A stretch of DNA of 64,000 nt from positions 137,405,053 through 137,469,052 of the forward strand of contig CM048552.1 of NCBI GenBank assembly GCA_026413225.1, written 5' to 3'. The position numbers and the translations under genes were made by a program. The stretch is from Otis tarda (lineage: Eukaryota > Chordata > Aves > Otidiformes > Otididae). Below, piece after piece: positions 14,101 to 26,788 of this stretch (positions are counted from its first letter, which is position 1; each line of letters starts with the position of its first letter). The notes beneath the pieces are model-generated. The model worked only from the letters and a program-made list of their open reading frames with translations. It had not been told where the DNA came from and searched no databases.

Positions 14101-17100
14101 CTCCTAAAACTCTCAGCTTCCTGGTAAGCTGAACAATACTCTCCAATTCTTGTGAACTGTTGAGAAAAAATACATTAGTTCTTTCCAATATATAGGAAGA
14201 CAGAGATGCGCTAGCAATAATCCATTCAAGTTGGTCTGGGTCCATCCCACACAGCAGATATTAACAGCCACAGTATTGTGCCAGAGTGGGCTGCGGTTGA
14301 TACTTCTTGAGTCACTCACAGGGAAGAACTGTCGCTTTTTATATTAGGGGTTTTCCAGAGCATGAGTAAGACTGAAGTGCAGGAAGTTAGATAATTCTGC
14401 AAAAAAAGATCTAAAATTTCCATTTCATTATTTGAGGAAAGCTGCAGGGACAACTCCTGTGTTCACATACTTTATTTTCCGAGCTCTACAAAGTAACTGT
14501 AAGACAAAACATTCCATGAAGCTCTCTCAAGTGCATGGACATTACCAGTTAAAGGGAGCATGGTGTATCTACTAGACAGTACCTCTTATTTCCTTCATTT
14601 TCTAAGCCACTGGTTTATGTTTCTACACTGAAAGAGCAGAAATTTTCTTACTCTGAAATATTATCTCGTTACATAAAGCTGGAGAGAATGGTTGACTACA
14701 TACAGGATTTTAACTGTTATGGATCTGTTGTAACTCTATCAGCCACAGGTCTCTCCTTGCCTGGACATCTTTCAGCTTAAGTTTACAAATAAAATCTCAT
14801 TGCATTTTCCATGTGATTATCCAAACCACAAGCTTGTTTTTGTCTTCCATTCATAGTTTTCTCATTACAAATACCAATCCCTGCATCCTCCCTCCTTTAC
14901 TAGTTATCTACTATAGTTACTATTTGCATTTCAAGACTGTTTCAAAATTTTAATTAACTTTCTAAAAGTACTATATTTTTAGTACACACTCTTTGAATTC
15001 TTCAGTTTTATTACTCATAATTTAGAACTTTTTTTTTGTACGGCAGTTCTTCCATAAAGTTTAAAGGCTGTGATCCAGAGGAATATCCATATGCTATTTC
15101 TACAATATTGTTGTACTTAATTTCATATTGGAGTAGCACATTTCGTATTTATCAGTAAGGCACAACATGCAAAGAGCAGGCCTCCTAGTTGGATAATTTA
15201 GTTATTAATGAAAGTGAAGGAAGCACTTTTGGGGTCCAATACACAGCTATGTCATACAGCAGCTAAAAAAGAAAGTCTACAAAGAGGAATACAGGTATCA
15301 AACTCTATTACACACGCAAAGGTCTCTACACAGGACCAGACAGTCTGCTGCCACAGAGCCAGCAATATCATCTGACATCAGAACTATAGCCAGCTAGCTC
15401 AGTATCAATTTTCCAAGAGCCTGGCAAGACACACTGAACAAATATGTACGTTACTGTACTTAATGATGTACAGTTTGGTGAGTATGGTTTACTCACTGAA
15501 ATGGCTTAAATCTGTAGAAGTGTAATTTAAAGAAGTTTTGTATAAATAGGAAACTAAAAGTTCAAAACTCAAGAAAAACCTCACTGACTTCACACTAAAT
15601 TCTAATGTGCATTTTCAGGATTCTTGCAGAGAGCCTGTCAAATGCAAACAAGGAAAAATTGGCTGTTTTAAAAACTGTGCAACTTAAAAAACGGTCTCAT
15701 GATAAGCAACACAAGCCTCCTTCTCCTGATAGTGTTATTAATTGGTAATGCTATTCCTCCATGCTGGTATTATGTTGCACCTCAGCCTTTCACTCTTCTC
15801 TTTGTGAAAGGAAAACATTTTTTCTTCAGGATGATAATCTAGATTAGGAGGCAATACAAGCAGCTTGTTAATTATACATATGCACAAGAAGCACAACAGT
15901 TGCTCTGCTTGTCAGGAGGATCTAGAGTATAAGCAGCACAGGGACAGAAAGGATACTAATTTCAAAAACTCTGAGTCTTTTACCACAAAATTAGCAGTAA
16001 AGTAGTGCAGTTCATCTACTGATAAAAAAATCTTACATAAAATTTACCAGTACATACTCAAATCCTGGCAAAAGAAAAATAAAAGTCACATTTTAATCAA
16101 CTTCAGCATTGCAGATGTTTTCGGTACAGCAAATAATAGATTTTTAAAAGCACCTTTAAGGTAACTCCATTTTTCAACATGTAATAATTTTCTAAGAACA
16201 CAGTGGAAGACTTTACTCTAACTCTAAAACCCCAACAGTCAGCCTCCTTTCACAGAGGAGCATCGTCCGTAACCTACAAGGCCCTACCAGCTTTTTCCAA
16301 AGTAACAGCTATTTTACAGGTTTTTTTTCTTTTTTAGAAAAAGAAAAAAGAAAAAGGGAAAAAACACAAAGCTAAACAAAAATACGTCCTTCCAGAAAAT
16401 CATTTGTGACATGGCTGCTTTTATGCTGCCCTATTACCGAAGGGGGAAAAACAAAGGGTAATTCCATCAGCTGGTGTACAACAACCTGAAGTAACCTCCT
16501 GGCACCAAACCAGAAAGCAAAGTCAAACTGGCCCTTGTGAGAGGCCACGGCTGGGTTTGCTGGCCTTGCCACATAACCACCTCTTTTCCCAGAGCTCCTG
16601 CCCACCTGCCCTAGGGTGCTGGTGGGAGAGACACCTCTGAGTGACTCTGAGGTTCCATGGGTGCGTGGATGCAAAAAGATCCATGAGACGCCTTCATAAG
16701 ATGTGCTCCTATTGGTGCAAACACGGTGCTGTACAGAAGGTCCTGAATGTGGCCTCATGCCTCCTTGAAGGCTCTCTCACAACTGTCTCATCACAGCCAC
16801 ACACATTGTGAAACACTCATGCTCCAATATCAGCAAGTGACAGTGCAGAACAACTAAAGAACATTTAAGGCAGTTTTGCCCTTTCACCCTAAAATAAAAA
16901 GACCCTCCCCCTTTGCTTTCAAGCACACTGCTTTTACGCTGGAGCATTGTTCTGCAGTGTAATGAATGTTATCTTTATACAAGTATAAATTGCACTGAAA
17001 TATTTACAGTATTGCAATATTAATAGGGTTGAAATATTTACAGATTTGCCTTAGACTATCAAAATATGCAACTTGCCTTTGAGGAAAAAAAAGTTACCAT

Positions 17101-18469
17101 GTATAAAATTTGAGTTGGAGATTCTCTCTGTTGTTTTGTTGCTGACAAATTTACAATGGTTTGTACTAAGTTGTGCATTGTTTGAAAATTATCACATCCC
17201 AGAGGCCAGACAAACTAACAGATAGAAGAGAGGAAATACAGAACCACCCGCCAGCCTTCAGAATCCGGCCGTCTGCTTGGTCAAGAGCACGGAAATGCAA
17301 AAAAAAGTGTTTTAAGGAGCTTTGTGGAAAAAACCACAGGCAATGTTTTTTTTTGTGGCGTGTGAAGACATGTAGCAAAATATGAATCTTACTGTAGACC
17401 AATTTGACTTAAGTAGTGTGCCAAACAAAAGAAGTGATCCAAATCAATTAACCGGGGAGAAGGAAAGAAAGCAAAATAACTCAGTCAAGTGAGGTTCAGC
17501 CTTCAGCAGCTGTTCTGTGGCTGAAGAGACAAAACACCTCCCTGTTAAACAGACACACTGCTAACTTTTGAGAGCATTAAGGAATTATTTTAGGGTAATG
17601 TCTAAACATGTTGACATTTAACAAGTTTTCTTTTAGACTAATGGAAACTGCCACATGACACCAGTCATGAAAAGCTTCTTTTTTATTTTTATTCTTTTTT
17701 TTTTTAAAGGAAGTTGTACAGATTGCACAAGACATGTACAAACACAATACTGCTACAGAAGATATATCGAGCTCTGTCCCACAGTAAGGAATAACCACAA
17801 ATGCCAGACACCTATTGCTTTAATTGGCATGAAAGCCATACTGTGATATATTTGCTATTTCTTTTGTTGCATTGAGCAACAGCAAAACAGGATCTTTTCC
17901 AAAGTATTTAGTGATAGAGCACATTTCTGTTAAATTCATAGTTTGCAGAGATGCAGGGCAGGCAGAGTTGAGACACGGCAAGACCTAACCAGCTCATTCC
18001 TCTGGACTTCAGGAGAGTTTTAAGGGAATGCTTGCAAAATGACTAGGCTAGATAAGAAACTCCTCAGCTAACTTTGGCCAGCTCCCAAAATGAAATGGTT
18101 TAGCACAGGAGTTTGAATTTGGAAAGTGGTTAAAAAGAAGAAAAGTTATCTGGATCGTGACATTTAACATCTGACTTCTGGAAAAAAAATGAAAAAAAAA
18201 GTCATTCTGTTAAATATTTTCACTTTTAAGACAGAATTTATTAACCAAGAAGAGGACAAATAAAAGTGCTTAGCCTCTCTAGCAGCATGCCTAAAGCTCA
18301 AGGTTAAAGTACAACTGACCCCACACAGAGCCATTTGAACATGTGCCAAATACACGAAGCTAGGAAGTTTCATGCTCTGCTAAAGCGACTTTCACATCAC
18401 TCATTAGCTCCACCTCGGATCAAAAGCACTAAAAGAAAAACTGTGCAGAGAATCTGATTACAGATGGCT
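5137..18469. other. Intronic sequence without recognised gene
   Basis: Mostly unique-looking AT-rich DNA. It holds the possible SINE at about 13.0 kb and a somewhat GC-richer patch at 16.48-16.76 kb that is open on the minus strand for 128 codons but shows no domain or family similarity. Nothing else supportable. Confidence 0.65.
12961..13075 (+). repeat. Possible old tRNA-derived SINE fragment
   Basis: A TGGTGATTAGGGC segment (12995-13007) resembles a tRNA A box, and GGTTCAAACCC (13032-13042) matches a B box, about 35 bp apart as in a tRNA-like pol III promoter. The segment GCCTGGTGATTAGGGCAGTC resembles an amniote repeat I recall loosely. It does not fold as an intact tRNA, and I cannot name the family. 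Confidence 0.4.
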
Positions 18470-18560
18470 TTTACTGATGCTTTCTACTTAATCTCCTCTG
18501 GAATGCAAGGTCATAGCCCTCCTGTATTTTAAAAGGGCTGTATACACTATATGCACACTC
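18470..18560 (+). repeat. Left arm of a ~90-bp inverted repeat
   Basis: The reverse complement of this segment matches 21074-21160 with about four substitutions and one 3-bp gap. The outer edge is sharp: both copies end at TTTACTGATGCTTTCTA (read inward). The arms bracket about 2.5 kb containing two CR1 copies. The repeat identity is unknown to me. Confidence 0.85.
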
Positions 18561-18999
18561 AACTATCGTCACTGTACAAATAATATTTTGCTTTCTCATC
18601 AGAGTAACATAAATTAAGGAGTTTACTGCAGTCCAGAACACCACACAGAATACATGCACATCACTTTGGATGTGATTGTACTTTCCATACTGCTCATTGC
18701 TTTGTAAATACAAGTAACAAAGATATTTTGTATGTTGTAGTTATCTGTATTACAGCCCATAAAGGGTGCAAGGGCTGGGATGGTACTCTTAGTGCTCTAA
18801 GGAACACCTTAATCCTTCAGGACTTGTCTGCCCAGGAGGAATGTACCTATGTTTTGAAGGTACATTGTTCACTACACTTTTTGTTTTGCCAATGGAACAA
18901 GCCTATCTTCACACATCCTGGCTACATGCCACAGAGCAGGTTTCAATCAACAAAATCCAGAAAATCCAAGGCCTATCCACATTGGAGAAAAGATTTGTC

Positions 19000-19248
19000 C
19001 TTTGAAACTGAAAGAAGGTAAATTTAGACTAGATATAAGGAAAAAAAATTTTTACAGTGAGGGTGGTGGGACGCTGGAACAGGTTGCCCAGAGAGGTGCT
19101 AGATGCCCCATCCCTGGAAACATTCAAGGCCAGGTTGAACGGGGCTCTGAGCAACTTGATCTGGTTGGAGATGTCCCTGATCCTTGCAGTGGGGTTAGAC
19201 TAGATGACCTTTGAAGGTCCCTTCCAACCCTAATTATTCTGTGATTCT
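19000..19248 (+). mobile_element. CR1 LINE 3' fragment, plus orientation
   Basis: Begins near AAACTGAAAGAAGG and runs through GGAACAGGTTGCCCAGAGAG to a TGACCTTTGAAGGTCCCTTC block and a decayed tail ending in ATTCTGTGATTCT. It is 5'-truncated, and sits about 310 bp upstream of a second, longer CR1 copy in the same orientation. Confidence 0.93.
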
Positions 19249-19558
19249 CTTAGGTCTAAGTCTCCAAACGTTTAAGAAGAAATTAGATTGGCTTTCTTTA
19301 ACCTCTCTCTCCTTCCAGGGATATTCTCTTTATCAAAAGTTCCCTTAATCACACATCCACACAACACGTAAAACAAAATATTCTGAACTTCCCACTCAAG
19401 ATTTATTATCACACTTCTTTTGGCAGACAAAAGGCTATGTATCATAATTAATGCACAAAATCCTAGTGATTTGAAACCTGTGTTCTTCATGTCATTAAAA
19501 GTCTGAGCAACTGCGAAAGCATAAAACTGACTTAGACTTAACTGACACTTAGACACAC

Positions 19559-21037
19559 ACAAGTCTATGGAGCCAGATGGGATCCACCTAAGAGTGTTGA
19601 CAGAGCTGGTGGAAGTGCTCACCAAGCCACTTTCAGTCATTTATCAGCAGTCCTGGCTAACCAGGGAGGTCCCTGTTGACTGGAGGTTAGCAAATGTGAC
19701 CCCCATCTACAAGAAAGGCCGGAAGGAGGATCTGGGGAACTACAGGTCTGTCAGTCTGACCTCGGTGCCAGGGAAGGTTATGGAGCAGCTCATCTTGAGT
19801 GTCATCACGCAGTATGTACAGGACAACCAGGTGATCAGACCCAGTCAGCATAGGTTTATGAAAGGCAGGTCCTGCTTGACCAACCTGATTTCCTTCTATG
19901 ACAAGATGACCCGCTTAGAGGACAAGGGAAAGGCTGTGGATGTTGTCTACCTAGACTTTAGTAAAGCCTTTGACATAATTTCCCACAGCATTCTCCTGGA
20001 GAAACCAGCTGCTCATGGCTTGGATAGGCATACTCTTCGTCAATTGAGTAAAACTGGCTGGATATCCGGGCCCAAACAGTTGTGAACAGAGTTAAATCCA
20101 GTTGGCAGCCGATCACAAATGGTGTTCCCCAGGGCTCAGTACTAGGGCCAGCTCTGTTTAATATCTTTATCTTTATCTGGATGAGGGGTTTGAGTGCTCC
20201 CTCAGTAAGTTTGCAGATGACACCAAACTGGGCAGGAATGTCAATCTGCTCAAGTGTAGGAAGGCTCTGCAGAGGGATCTGGACAGGCTGGACCAATGGG
20301 CCAAGGTGAATTGAATGTGATTCAAGAAGGCTAGGTGCCAGGTCCTGCACTTCAGTCACAACAACCCCATGCAATGCTACAGGCTTGGGAAAGACGGGCT
20401 GGAAAGCTGCTCCGTGAAAAAGGACCTAAGGGTGCTGGTCAACAGCCGGCTGAATACGAGCCAGCAGTGTGCCCAGGTGGCCCAGCAGCAGTAGGGAAGT
20501 GATTGTCCCCGTGTTCTGCACTGGTGAGGTTGCACCTCAAATACTGTGTGCAGTTTCAAGCCCCTCACTACAAGAAAGACATTGAGGTACTGGAGCATGT
20601 CCAGAGAAGAGCAACGAAGCTGGTGAAGGGTCCAGAGCACAGGTCTTAGGAGGAGTGGCTGAGGGAACTGGGGTTGTTTAGTCTGGAGAAGAGGAGGCTG
20701 AGGGGAGACCTTAGCACCCTCTACAACTACGTGAAAGGAGGTTATAGCGAGGTGGGTGTTGATCTCTTCTCCCAAGTAACAAGTGATAGGATGAGAGGAA
20801 ATGGTCTCAAGCTGTGCCAGGGGAGGTTTAGATTGGATATTAGGACAAATTTTTTCACTGAAAGGGTTGTCAAGCATGCTGCCCAGGGAGGTGGTGGAGT
20901 CACCATCCCTGGAGGTATTAAAAAGACATGTAGATGTTGGACATGGTTTAGTGGTAGACTGGGCAGTGCTAGGTCAACAGTTGGACTTGATGATCTTAAA
21001 GAGCTTTTCCAACCTAAACAATTATATGATCCTACAA
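19559..21037 (+). mobile_element. CR1 LINE copy with reverse transcriptase region, decayed
   Basis: This 1.5-kb copy starts inside ORF2 (S-M-E-P-D-G-I-H, then VTPIYKKGRKEDLGNYRSVS). Reverse-transcriptase motif A is present as LDFSKAFD (about 19951-19974), motif B as PQGSVLGP (about 20127-20150) and motif C as FADD (20210-20221). The three motifs fall in three different frames, so at least two frameshifts have killed the frame. The 3' untranslated region continues to about 21037, ending in GATGATCTTAAAGAGC and a short ATTATATGATCC tail. Its 3' end differs from the neighbouring copy at 19000-19248, so it belongs to another CR1 subfamily. It is dead and truncated at the 5' end. Confidence 0.93.
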
Positions 21038-21073
21038 AACTGGTCAAAATATTCTACTTGAGAATACATTATA

Positions 21074-21160
21074 AGTGTGCATATAGTATGTACAGCCCTT
21101 TTAAAATACAGGAGGGCTACGACATTGCATTCCAGAGATTAAGTAGAAAGCATCAGTAAA
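21074..21160 (-). repeat. Right arm of a ~90-bp inverted repeat
   Basis: Reverse-complement partner of 18470-18560, about 95 percent identical outside a 3-bp gap. It starts about 36 bp after the 3' end of the 19559-21037 CR1 copy. A CAAAATATT string just inside both arms hints that the similarity may extend about 40 bp further in decayed form. I see no matching target duplication outside the arms. Confidence 0.85.
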
Positions 21161-24099
21161 TATTCTGTGAAAATAAAAAGTCTTAGAGAATTTATTAAAA
21201 GAATCTTCCTTGTTGTTTAATAGTGTTGACCCTCTCTCTCTTTTCCAGTAGTCAAAGGAAAAAGTGGTGAATAGAGAGGAAAGATTTTTTTGCTTTCCTG
21301 TTTTCAAACTCCAAGTAAGTTTTTTAATTTTCAAGTGTCCTATGTCTTCCAATCAGCACTTTCAAAAGACAAAACTAAATTTGTTATAACTAAGTAAATT
21401 GTGCCACACAGATGATGTTAATTTTATTTCTCAGTGCAACATACAGATGTTTTAATAAAAGACAGTGCTAGTTCTCTGAATAAAATTTTAACTGCAGTCA
21501 GTGTAAAGACTTTTGAATTCTCATATGAAAAACATCACATTAGATGAAATTAGATCAATAATCCTAGACAAGTCAGCTACATAGCTCTTTTCTTCATTGG
21601 TTTTTTAAAGGGTCAGGCTTTTGAACTTTGAGAGCTTGTGTTTTTACATCCTTTGCTTATTTGGTTAGAACTCCCTCCTTTAAGTAACTGTTTGATTCAC
21701 AATTAGAAAGATGAAGGTGTGATGAAGATATTCATGTAAAGGTAATCTTCAGCTTAGGGGTCCTTTTACCCTATTTCATACTACATGCACGTACATGCAC
21801 GCACTTGTATATACCATAAGCGTAGCAAACTGAAATAGTAAAAATATCTTCAGGTTCAAAAGTCAGTTCCCCCAACAATAAGGAAATGGAGAATCACAGC
21901 TGACTGTACAAACAATGAAAGCTTGCATCATCATGGTCTTTCAGAGCCTCAGTCAAGCACCAAGACTCATTTACTATGCACAACATGAATATAGTTCAAG
22001 GAGACTGCTTCTTCATGCAGAGAACTTACAATTGAAGTACACAAGACAATGCACCATGATTCATCAAAACACTAAGCACCAATTCAGTCCTCTATCGGGA
22101 ACATCTACCACAAGATAAGTACAAAGTAAACAAATATTTTTGCTAAACCTTAGAATAAGCATGCAACTGAAATTAAAATTGCGGATCAGGAAGATGCAAA
22201 AGTCAATTTGGTAATAGGTTAGAGAATAAGTTGACTACTCATATAAGAGCAAAGTCAAAGAAGAATTGTAGAGAGTCAGTCTCACTCAAAGCAATGGTGG
22301 TTTCAGTTGTTTTACACACTTGTTGACTTACTCTACAGCTGAGCCACTAATCTGCAGGTTCGACTCTTAGACCTTCTGTACAGTCAACTCCCAAAGCCTC
22401 CTCTGCTACACCATCAGCTGGGAAAGGGCTCCCAAGTGTGGATGCACATACGCTATGAAGGTAAGAAACCACACTCCTGCTCTCAGGTCAGGGACTCATA
22501 GCATAACCTGGCTGTAACTTCAGACATTTCTCTAGTTTGCAGTCCCTTAGGGCTCTTCAAGCGATGCCCCAGAATCCTAGATTACAGGAGATGCCAAACA
22601 AGCTTGTGGCCAACTTCAATCCAACTGAGTAAGAGTTGTCTGCTTGAATCATTTCCTTTCCTCTTAGCCCAACCTAATTCTGGCTCAAGTTTCTGTCCTA
22701 CACAGTCTCTTTCAAATAAATAAATATGTGGTCAGAGAGGAAATAGGCAGAACAATCAGATAACTTTCCTGAAGGACACTTATTTCCAACATCTCTGCTT
22801 CCATTGCCTTGCTTACCTGTTTCATGGTATGTAAAACTGTGAATGTTGTTTGTATATATTGCTGGTGTGTTTCCAAAATCAGAGAAGAGTAGACAAACAC
22901 TTCCTTAAAATTCCATAAAAACATACCTACCACTAAAAACAGTGCCACCCTCAAGCTCAGAGAGACCGTGCAGCAATCCCAGTAAAATGACTTGGGATAA
23001 ACACAAGCAAAACAATCTATGCATTCATACCATGGAAAAATAATCTCATGCTCTGATACTCAATTCATAATCAACCAAAGGAAAGATCTGGGGACTTCTC
23101 CATTCAATCATTTAACTTTGCAGTAAACAACAATAATAACACACATGCAGTGCATAACATTATTTTGAGAAAGTCATTCCAAACAATCAGAGCTGTTCAA
23201 AATCCCCAGTCTCTCCTTATCCTCATGATTACACATACAGGTGGGCAGTAAGAAACTAAAGCTCCTCGATTCTCAACTGCTTTGAGTCAATCAGTCCTAC
23301 AGTAATCAGATTAACATTAGAAGGAAGATGTTGCTTGGTTATCACTAATAAGTGCCTCCTTTGCAAGAAACTTTATTTGCAACCTTTTCAGCAGTCTGAA
23401 TGCAGAGGCCAAGAATTCAACATGTATGAAAGCAGAACTCCAGCAGTTTCTCATCCCCGGAAAGCGGGCTCTCAAGGCCAGGCTCAAGATGCATTCAGCA
23501 GAGTTGCATGAGGAAGTTTGACAGCTATCTCTTCAAGCTATTTTTCTAGAAATAGTGCACCAATCACCAATGTCTAAACAGCTTGCTTCCCCCCACCCCA
23601 TAAATCCTGATTTCAAACATAAATGGCTAAAGGGAAATGGACATGTGAAGGCTTGCTGACCAGCTCAAAGTTGCTTTCTTAAATGAACAGGCCAGAGTGC
23701 CCATTATTGCTTAAAGGGTTTGTTTGTTTTGGGAGGGAGAGGGGTACAAAGAGAAAGATGTAAATGAAATGTTAAATCTATCTCAAGTCTGCAGCACAGC
23801 TGCTAAGACACAGCAGGAGTGATCTGGATATTGTACTTACTGAATCAGCTAAAGAGGTCTAAGCAAACTGACGTTCATAATGAGAGCTGTAGAATTCCAC
23901 TCATACAATAGGTGGCAACTGGCCAAGGACAACTTACTAAAAATAAGAGATCCAGAAAGATTAAAAAGCAAAAACATTTATTGCAATATAGAACTAGAAA
24001 AGGGCTAGATACTCCTGCACATGTAACTATAAAACTACTCCCTCTTCAGCAAGGGCCTTCCAAGAACATACCCTTTCCAATAATAAAAATGGGAACAAA
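21161..24099. other. Intronic sequence without recognised gene
   Basis: Unique-looking AT-rich DNA. No repeat, RNA gene or exon recognised. Confidence 0.65.
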
Positions 24100-24240
24100 T
24101 CATAGAATCACAGAATGGTTTGGGTTGGAAGGGACCTTTAAAGGTCGTCTAGTCCAACTCCCCTGCAGTGTGCAAGGACACCTTCAACTAGATCAGGTTG
24201 CTCAGAGCCCCGTCCAGCCTGACCTTGAAATGGGGCAACC
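24100..24240 (-). mobile_element. CR1 LINE 3' fragment, minus orientation
   Basis: Plus strand reads CATAGAATCACAGAATGG, then GGTTGGAAGGGACC, TCTAGTCCAAC and GTTGCTCAGAGCCCCGTCC. This is the reverse complement of the CR1 3' end. Only about 140 bp remain, and the right edge looks internally deleted near GACCTTGAAATGGGG. Confidence 0.92.
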
Positions 24241-26764
24241 CTCTACAGATGGATGAAAAAGAGAAAAATTGACCACTTGGAAATTTCAGAAATATGGTAG
24301 AAGACTTATTAATGTAAAATACGTCACCAGTATCACTGGTCAGCTTGATAAAACTCAGAGTAAAAAGGGCAATTTGAATGACTCCGTTAATCTCACCTAG
24401 ATACTAAATAAAACTAATACTGTTTTTCTATGAATTTCTCTTCCTTTGAATTTTTTTTTTAAATTTAAAAGATCAAAATCATAAAGCCTCAAAATCAAGA
24501 TACCTAGTACTCAGAACAACAAAGGAGTACTTTTTAAAATTACCATTGCATGGGTAGGATTTAGCAGAGATTTTTGTCAACATCCTTCATCTGCATAGGT
24601 AAGTTATTGTTAAAGATGCAAGATGAAACAATAGATAAGAGAACTAAAAGGATAGGTTCTCATCAGCACAAGATTATTTCCTTGGCCATGAAAAGTAGCT
24701 CCTTGCTATTATCTGCATTACGAAGGACTCTGGCTAATAGCAAACAAAGCATTCTCCTCCTTCCCCTCATCCCTCCCCTTCTTGCCTCCCCACTCAGAGC
24801 TAAAATCCCACTGATACGGGTGGAGTAACCCAACTTCTTCAAAGCAGCTTACCTTTTTCCCAGACAAATTACTTGGCTGAACTTACAAATCTCCATTCTC
24901 CACTAAAAAAATTCCACAATAACTGCAGTCCTAAGAAAAATTCCAGAATATAGAGTGGAAAAACCCCTACTGAATCAGGCTTCCAAGAGTCAGCAAGTTT
25001 TAAGTGTTTATTTAAACAGAATTGCCACTCAAATATCAGCAAACTGCACGGACCACACTGAATGGGATCCGAACAACATAAATCAGATGACTATTGTAGC
25101 TTCCCCAACAAAATCCTAACTCTAGCTCTTTACAAAATGTCAAGACAGCTGAATCTCAGCCGAGTTGTTAAAAACGGCTGCATGCATTTAATTAAGTAAA
25201 AATCGAAGCCAGATGGCACATGCTGCTTTTCCAATAGACTGGATGCTGTCACAAAAGGCACTACTTAAGCATTCCTTGATGATTCCTGGCACCAGTGGCT
25301 ACAAAATCTCTTTCTACCATCTACCATACACCCCTCCTCTTTTTTTTCCAGTCACCAAGCCTTTAAAGAGGGTGGGGAGGAGGAAAAAGAGAGCCCCTGA
25401 GATAAATTGACTCAGTGTGTGGAATGCAAGGCAAACATTCCTGTACAAATTCAGATTTGATTTATTTTCTTTAGAAAACTCCAGCTGCAAGAGAAGCCCT
25501 CAATTGCTGGTCTTTGCATTATACCCCCCTAGGGTCATCATCTGTCTTCGAGGGAGAAAATAAAAATAGGTAAGTGTACTTCTAAAGTACTCCACAGCAG
25601 AAGATGTTTAATACCTTAGCCAGTAATAAATGTAAGTGAACTGACTAAAAAAGTCAAGCCTCAAGAATTTGTAAGTGTATGGCTGAAAGGAAACATTAAC
25701 ATTTCATCTCTGGACTGCGTAACCTCTTCATGAAAAATGACAGTGTCGGCTTTTGCGGTCAGTATGCAGGCAGTGAACTCCTCCTACTCAACAGAAAAAC
25801 TAGCGAGTCATCGCCTGGTTGTAGTCAGCCCAGGTTATACTGGACTGAGCCAGAACCGAGGGGAAATACCATACTTCACTTCCAGTACTGCACCTTCCAA
25901 TACATGGAGTTAAACAGAGAAGGCATGAGCCATGTTGCTGGTCGTGCTTCTCAACACTTGCACGAGCCAGATGGCATGCCTGGTAAAGTGTGTCTAGAAG
26001 GCGATGGGGAAGAAAAAAGTATCAGAAGTTAACCAATGACATATATGAGAAATATGCTACTGACGAAACACGTCTGCTTGACTTTTACTTTCTGATTTTT
26101 CTGTTCCAAAACTACTTAAGCCATCTCGCTTCCAAAAGGGCTCCTGAAGATGTTTAGAGCAAAAGGTGGAATCCATTATGACTTTTCAATAGAGGAGGGC
26201 TCAGAGGCCCTTCTGTGTATTCTCTCTCCATGTCTCCATCGAATCACTTAGAAAAGTGAACCATAGTCAGAGTATCATTCAGGTAACCTAGCATAAAGCA
26301 TACACACAGGCAACAAAGGCATAGGACTATAATTTTAGGTTATTTCTAACTAAATGGCCCCCAATCAAGCAATATTATGGTCTAGGGTTTACTTAAGCTC
26401 TTAATTATGATTGCCACCTTTATACATATCCAATCTCATATTTCATTAAAACAGGAATTACACACTTGCACTGACTATCTTACTGCTTGTGCAATCTGTT
26501 AAAAACCCATTTCCAGCACCACTGAGAACAAAACTCAATCTGCTGAAAAGGGTGGATGTGTTTAACAATTTCAGCAGAACAATCCTTCTCTCCTGGTTAG
26601 TTTAAAGCTCCATTAATCTTAATGCAAAACAAAACAGTTTCCCTTAACAGCCAGATTCTTGACCTTGAGCTGCTCCAGTGCTGGAGTTGGGGGCTGGGGT
26701 AGAAAGGACATGGACCAACCACAAGAGCTGGACAGTAAAAACATACAGACAGAATAGCCAGGGG

Positions 26765-26788
26765 AAAAAAAAAAAAAAAAAAAAAAAA
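26765..26788 (+). repeat. Poly(A) tract, 24 bases
   Basis: Uninterrupted A run after GGGG. It creates open frames with poly-Lys or poly-Phe that are not genes. Confidence 0.95.

Noticed and set aside
16372-16758. 128-codon minus-strand frame in a GC-richer patch
   Set aside because: No recognisable domain, no splice-bounded structure and mixed low-complexity composition; a chance frame is more likely.
19567-21159. Several 75-170 codon frames with reverse-transcriptase similarity
   Set aside because: They are pieces and antisense shadows of a dead CR1 LINE, not host genes.
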